Shown here piece after piece: positions 6,817-10,279 of a DNA stretch of 10,279 nucleotides (positions within the stretch are counted from its first letter, which is position 1; each line of letters starts with the position of its first letter). Origin of the DNA: Sedimenticola sp. (GTDB taxonomy: Bacteria > Pseudomonadota > Gammaproteobacteria > Chromatiales > Chromatiaceae). A program made the position numbers and the translations under genes. The stretch is taken from positions 1 through 10,279 of the forward strand of contig JAUXBK010000081.1 in NCBI GenBank assembly GCA_030619405.1, given 5' to 3'. The notes below the pieces were generated by a model. It was not told where the DNA came from. It saw only the letters and a list, made by a program, of their open reading frames with translations, and ran no database searches.

Positions 6817-8556
6817 CTACTCATTACATTCCTGGAATACTCTTGCCTTGCAACTGTTGCAGATGTCGCGGTCCAGCCTGTTATAGATTTCGCGGATGGC
6901 CTGTGTCTTCGAGTCAAAGAAATGGTCGCTGCCTATCTTCTTGATGAAGCAGGTTCTGGATACGAATTCGTACACCGCGGACTTGAGTCCGACAAAATAG
7001 AGGCCACCACCGAGAGCCTTGAGTCGGTTATGTTCTGTGACCAGTACATCCGCACCACTGAGGTCGATAAAGTTGATACCGGAGGCGACGATCAAAATGT
7101 GTTTGATATTGTCACGTTCGACGATCTGCTGGATGCGGTTCTGAATGTGGTTGATGGAGCCGAAGTAGATCGACATGTCGATACGTATGATCTTCAGCTG
7201 CGGGCAGGTCTTCACCGGCTTTATTTCGATATTGATCAGTTTACGTGTGCCGGTAAGCGAGGAATCGTCAAAGGCTAACGTCGGAATACTCGGGGTTGAT
7301 GTGCGCGACAGGAAGATCACCAGCGATAGCAGCACGCCCAGGTAGATAGCAAATTGCAGTTCCAGCAACAGTGTGGCGAAAAATGTAGTGAGCAGGATCG
7401 ATGCCTCCGATTTGCTGAACTGGAAGATCTGTTTAATGTGATGAAAGTCGATGAGGTTGTAGGCCACGATGAGGATGACACCACCCATTGCGGCAACCGG
7501 CAGGTAGGCGGTCAATGGTGCGATCAACAATACAATCAGCATCAGGAATACAGCGGAAAAGATCGCTGACAGCGGCGTTTTCGCGCCGGCGGTATAGTTG
7601 ACCCCCGAGCGTGTGAAAGAACCGGACCCGGCATAACTGGAAAAGAAGCTGCCGCACAGGTTCGACAGACCCTGGCCAATAAACTCTTGGTTGGGGTTGA
7701 TGCGCTGGTTCGACTTGGAGGCAACCGCGCGGCTGATGGACACCGCCTCGATCAGGCCCAGCAGTGCAACCGCAAAAGCATCCGGCGCCAGCATCTTGAT
7801 GGTACCAAGGGAGAAATCCGGTGATGACAGTGGCGGCAGGTGCGCCGGGATTTTACCCACCAGTTCGATGTGGTGCGCATCCGCCCCAAGAAAAATCGCA
7901 ACCAGGCTGCCGACAATCATACCAACCAGTAGGTTGGGCAGTTTCGGCAGGTATATTTTGCACAGCAATACCGTTATCAATGTCGTCACAGCAACGATGA
8001 AGACATACACATTGATCTCATAAATATCATTGTATACATCGACCCAGGTGTGCAGAAAAGATTCGCCCTTTGGGATGAAAATGCCTAGCACATGCTTCAG
8101 CTGACTGGTGGCAATAAGAATGGCGGCGCCGGCGGTAAAGCCGATGACCACGGTATGCGAAACGAAGTTGACCAGCGCTCCGAGTCGGGCAATGCCGAAG
8201 GCGAGCTGATAGACCCCGGCGAGGAAGGTCAGTGTCAGGGCAAGTTCGATGAATTCGGGGGAGCCCGGTTCGACATGGTGGCTGACGGCCGAAAATACGA
8301 CGATGGAAATTGCGGTCGTCGGACCCGAGATCAGGTGATGGGATGAACCGAAAAGTGCCGCGATGATGGGTGTAACCATCGCGGTGTACAGGCCGTATTC
8401 GGGCGGAAGCCCGGCGATAGTGGCAAAGGCCACGCCTTGTGGGAGTACGATAACCGCACCTGTAAAGCCGGCCACCAGGTCGGTCCGAAGGGTCTCGGCA
8501 TTGATCATGCGAAACCAGGTCAGAAAGGGAAACAATCTGTAAATAGCGAAATGCAT
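6817..8556 (-). CDS. SulP-family anion transporter with C-terminal STAS domain
   Basis: 579 residues, full length. Known: SulP (SLC26) proteins carry sulfate, bicarbonate or other anions across the inner membrane, often with Na+ or H+; the substrate cannot be read from sequence. Seen: the transport domain with signature VLPQGVAFATIAGLPPEYGLYT (37-58), HLISGPTTAIS (74-84), a further hydrophobic core to about 417, and a STAS domain (about 450-565) with FIDLSGAD (496-503). The domain contains the conserved acidic/Ser patch found in anti-sigma-antagonist folds. The C-terminus carries three cysteines (566, 569 and 577) in the pattern CNSCKARVFQEC. The ATG at 8554-8556 has only a poor AAGG upstream; Met17 is an alternative start, but it would cut close to the first transport motif. 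Codon use looks somewhat more AT-rich than in glgP. A likely structured leader precedes it. It converges on the MBL fragment, whose open frame extends 128 bases into it antisense. Confidence 0.93.
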   Translation of the reverse strand: MHFAIYRLFPFLTWFRMINAETLRTDLVAGFTGAVIVLPQGVAFATIAGLPPEYGLYTAMVTPIIAALFGSSHHLISGPTTAISIVVFSAVSHHVEPGSPEFIELALTLTFLAGVYQLAFGIARLGALVNFVSHTVVIGFTAGAAILIATSQLKHVLGIFIPKGESFLHTWVDVYNDIYEINVYVFIVAVTTLITVLLCKIYLPKLPNLLVGMIVGSLVAIFLGADAHHIELVGKIPAHLPPLSSPDFSLGTIKMLAPDAFAVALLGLIEAVSISRAVASKSNQRINPNQEFIGQGLSNLCGSFFSSYAGSGSFTRSGVNYTAGAKTPLSAIFSAVFLMLIVLLIAPLTAYLPVAAMGGVILIVAYNLIDFHHIKQIFQFSKSEASILLTTFFATLLLELQFAIYLGVLLSLVIFLSRTSTPSIPTLAFDDSSLTGTRKLINIEIKPVKTCPQLKIIRIDMSIYFGSINHIQNRIQQIVERDNIKHILIVASGINFIDLSGADVLVTEHNRLKALGGGLYFVGLKSAVYEFVSRTCFIKKIGSDHFFDSKTQAIREIYNRLDRDICNSCKARVFQECNE

Positions 8557-8595
8557 ACAGGGATCAGCCTTGTGTCAGGATTTGTTGCCGATAGT

Positions 8596-8744
8596 GGCAG
8601 AGAGAATGCCGACGGTTGCGTGGGCTTTGGTAACCCTCCAGCCCGAGTACATTATCTCGGACGTCATACTCGGATAACCTGGAGTACCGAGGCAACCCAA
8701 CACCCGGTAAGACCAAGCTTACTGGCGTTCTGTTCAACAGCCAG
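8596..8744 (-). ncRNA. Putative structured RNA leader of the sulP gene
   Basis: The 264-base gap between the SLC13 stop and the sulP start holds a dense set of complementary segments (plus coordinates). One composite stem is built from GGTTGC 8614-8619 with GCAACC 8692-8697, GGTA 8629-8632 with TACC 8685-8688, CTCCAG 8636-8641 with CTGGAG 8679-8684, and CCGAGTA 8643-8649 with TACTCGG 8667-8673. Flanking hairpins are GTAAG/CTTAC (8707-8711, 8718-8722), CTGG-CTGT/ACAG-CCAG (8722-8744) and GGCA/TGCC (8596-8599, 8607-8610). A second CTCGG (8656-8660) can compete for the CCGAG arm, so two alternative folds are possible. Both flanking genes read on the minus strand, so it is assigned there. I do not recognise it as a known riboswitch. 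It could also be a processing or transcript-end structure of the SLC13 gene. Confidence 0.42.
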
Positions 8745-8820
8745 AAACCCTTGTGGGCGTATGCTGAAGAACAGGAGCGAGGGTATGCTGGCATTCTATT
8801 TTCAAGTTTCATCAGAAGCT

Positions 8821-10279
8821 CTAAAACACCAGATTCATCATGATCATCATCACGACTAAAAACAGCACTGTCATGATGCCGCCCGCTTTCATGAAGTCCG
8901 AAACCCGGTAGCCCGCCGGACCCATAATCAAGGCGTTAACCTGATGGGTGGGGATAAGGAAGGAGTTGGAGGTGGCAATCGCCACGGTGAGTGCGAAAAC
9001 CGCCGGGTTGGCGCCGGAGCCGATGGCAATGTTGACCGCCAGTGGCACCAGTAGCACGGTGGCGCCTACATTGGACATGACCAGGGTAAAAAAGGTGGCC
9101 AGCACGGCTACCGCGGACTGGATGACCCAGATCGGCATATTGCCGACGACCGACAGTACCTGCTCGGCGATCCACTTCGCAGTACCGGTGGTTTCTACAG
9201 CCAGACCCAGGGGGATCAGTGAAGCGAGCAGGAATACCGTCTTCCAGCTCACTGCCTCGTAGGCTTCCTCGATGCTCAACACGCCTGACAGCACCATCCC
9301 CATGGCGCCAGTCAACAGCGCCACGGAGAGACGAATGTCAGTGAACAGCACCATGAAGAGTGCGATACCGAAGAAGAGGGTGGCCGGCAGGATTTTGTGT
9401 GGCCGCATCTCCTTTTCGTGGGGATATTCGGTGGTTACCAACACGAAATCACGATCTTGTTCGATCCTTTCCAGCGCATTCCAGGCGGTGTGAACTACCA
9501 GTGTGTCACCGGGATGAAGCGGCATACTGCGGATGTCGTCTCCTTCGCGCATGGTTTCACCGTCACGATGCAGACCGATCATGGCAATACCATAGGTCTT
9601 GCGCATCCAGACATCGCGGGCACTTTTGCCAATCAGTTTTGAACCTGGCGGGATAACCACTTCGGCGATGCCCGCGTTTGTTGCTGCAAGGGACTCGGCA
9701 AAGGTACGCAATCTTTCGCGCTTTTTCAGACCGTACTTTTCCACAAAGTGAGCGAGATCGTGCGGATCGGCGACTACACCCAATACCATACCGGCCTTAA
9801 CTTCTGTGTCACGGGCAATAGTACCGGGACCGACCTGGGGTGCCTCACCGGAACGCTTGCTGGCAATTATGCGTACGCGATAACTGGTTTCTACTTCATC
9901 CAACTGTTTGCCTATAAGTGCACTTCCATCTGGCACCACAATCTCTGACAGTGCGTAGTCCACACCGTATACATCATGGAAGTAGGCCATGGGATCGGAG
10001 CCCACGGTGCTGCTTTCACTCTTGGTCCTGGGTAACACAAAACGCCCGGCCAAAACAAAGTAGACGATGCCTGTGACGATCAACGCCGCGCCTACCGGGG
10101 TGACCGAGAAGAGACCCCAGGTCTCCATTTGTTGCTCAGCGGGCAGTGCTTTATTGGAGGTGAGGATCAGGTCGTTCAGCAGAATCAGTGGACTGGAACC
10201 GACCATGGTCATGGTACCGCCGAGGATCGCCGTGAAACCCATCGGCATCAGCAGGCGCGACATGGGCAGGCCGGAACGG
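8821..10279 (-). CDS. SLC13/DASS-type permease with two TrkA-C (RCK_C) domains, C-terminal part
   Basis: The frame is open to the window edge; the Met at 10261-10263 is internal, since the residues before it (RSGLP) fit the family, so the N-terminus lies outside. Numbering from that Met: SRLLMPMGFTAILGGTMTMV with GSSPLILLN (about 2-30) is the first substrate-loop repeat; a membrane helix follows (57-72). Next come two soluble RCK_C domains (about 104-180 and 195-280), each with a VxxGSxLIGK-type start (DGSALIGKQL; PGSKLIGKSA). Then four or more helices, and the second repeat ATSNSFLIPTHQVNALIMGPAGYRVSDFMKAGG (430-462). Known: SLC13-like permeases with RCK_C inserts move sulfate, dicarboxylates or similar anions, usually with Na+; RCK_C domains bind ligands and may gate transport. 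Substrate unknown. It reads towards sulP with 264 bases between, so the two may be co-transcribed as paired anion transporters. Confidence 0.88.
   Translation of the reverse strand, partial: RSGLPMSRLLMPMGFTAILGGTMTMVGSSPLILLNDLILTSNKALPAEQQMETWGLFSVTPVGAALIVTGIVYFVLAGRFVLPRTKSESSTVGSDPMAYFHDVYGVDYALSEIVVPDGSALIGKQLDEVETSYRVRIIASKRSGEAPQVGPGTIARDTEVKAGMVLGVVADPHDLAHFVEKYGLKKRERLRTFAESLAATNAGIAEVVIPPGSKLIGKSARDVWMRKTYGIAMIGLHRDGETMREGDDIRSMPLHPGDTLVVHTAWNALERIEQDRDFVLVTTEYPHEKEMRPHKILPATLFFGIALFMVLFTDIRLSVALLTGAMGMVLSGVLSIEEAYEAVSWKTVFLLASLIPLGLAVETTGTAKWIAEQVLSVVGNMPIWVIQSAVAVLATFFTLVMSNVGATVLLVPLAVNIAIGSGANPAVFALTVAIATSNSFLIPTHQVNALIMGPAGYRVSDFMKAGGIMTVLFLVVMMIMMNLVF

Noticed and set aside
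8590..8750. Known c-di-GMP or cobalamin riboswitch
   Set aside because: Short stretches such as CAAAGCCC and GCCAC recall parts of these classes, but their conserved cores are not present in the right order.
8564..8812. Minus-strand open frame of 82 codons in the sulP leader
   Set aside because: It spans the paired RNA helices, shows no recognisable domain and has no convincing ribosome site; I cannot exclude a leader peptide.

Overview
The window looks like chromosome from a gammaproteobacterium or a close relative. The basis is a moderately high GC content, AGGA-type ribosome binding sites, a FtsH with proteobacterial features, a paired REP-like palindrome and a non-classical glucan phosphorylase. 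The genus cannot be named from the sequence alone. Genes fall into three transcription blocks.

Left block (1-2613, minus strand). A complete ftsH (membrane AAA+ zinc protease) is followed by a C-terminal remnant of an MtfA-like M90 peptidase. That remnant starts inside the last codons of ftsH. It is followed by the N-terminal part of an MgtC/SapB-DUF4010 membrane protein that runs off the window. The MgtC/SapB gene can be read in the sequence although its open frame is interrupted by the window edge. A divergent gap (2614-2919) holds a sigma32-like heat-shock promoter for ftsH, a short cgcag-rich repeat and a 70-bp REP-like pair.

Middle block (2920-about 6760, plus strand). A P3A-type cation (proton) P-type ATPase has its whole catalytic core deleted. 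Its N-terminal stub and its C-terminal hinge plus membrane half lie in different frames. Next come a complete 838-residue alpha-glucan phosphorylase and the first ~40 codons of an MBL-fold/beta-CASP hydrolase, which then loses all similarity. Close spacing suggests an operon. The intact ancestor would have joined glucan phosphorolysis to an ion pump.

Right block (6817-10279, minus strand). A SulP anion transporter with a C-terminal STAS domain lies downstream of an SLC13-type permease with two TrkA-C (RCK_C) domains, which is cut by the window end. The 264 bp between them contain nested complementary helices that could form a structured RNA leader for sulP.

The most unusual feature is three separate gene truncations in about 6 kb: M90 peptidase, P-type ATPase and MBL hydrolase. 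Each leaves short, clean, well-conserved fragments next to intact genes. This suggests recent deletions in an accessory stress/energy cluster, or assembly collapse, rather than slow decay. I see no CRISPR array, tRNA, rRNA, transposase or phage gene. I do not see a demonstrably new defence or mobile system here. The best candidates for something undescribed are the sulP leader RNA and the remodelled ftsH-M90 junction.
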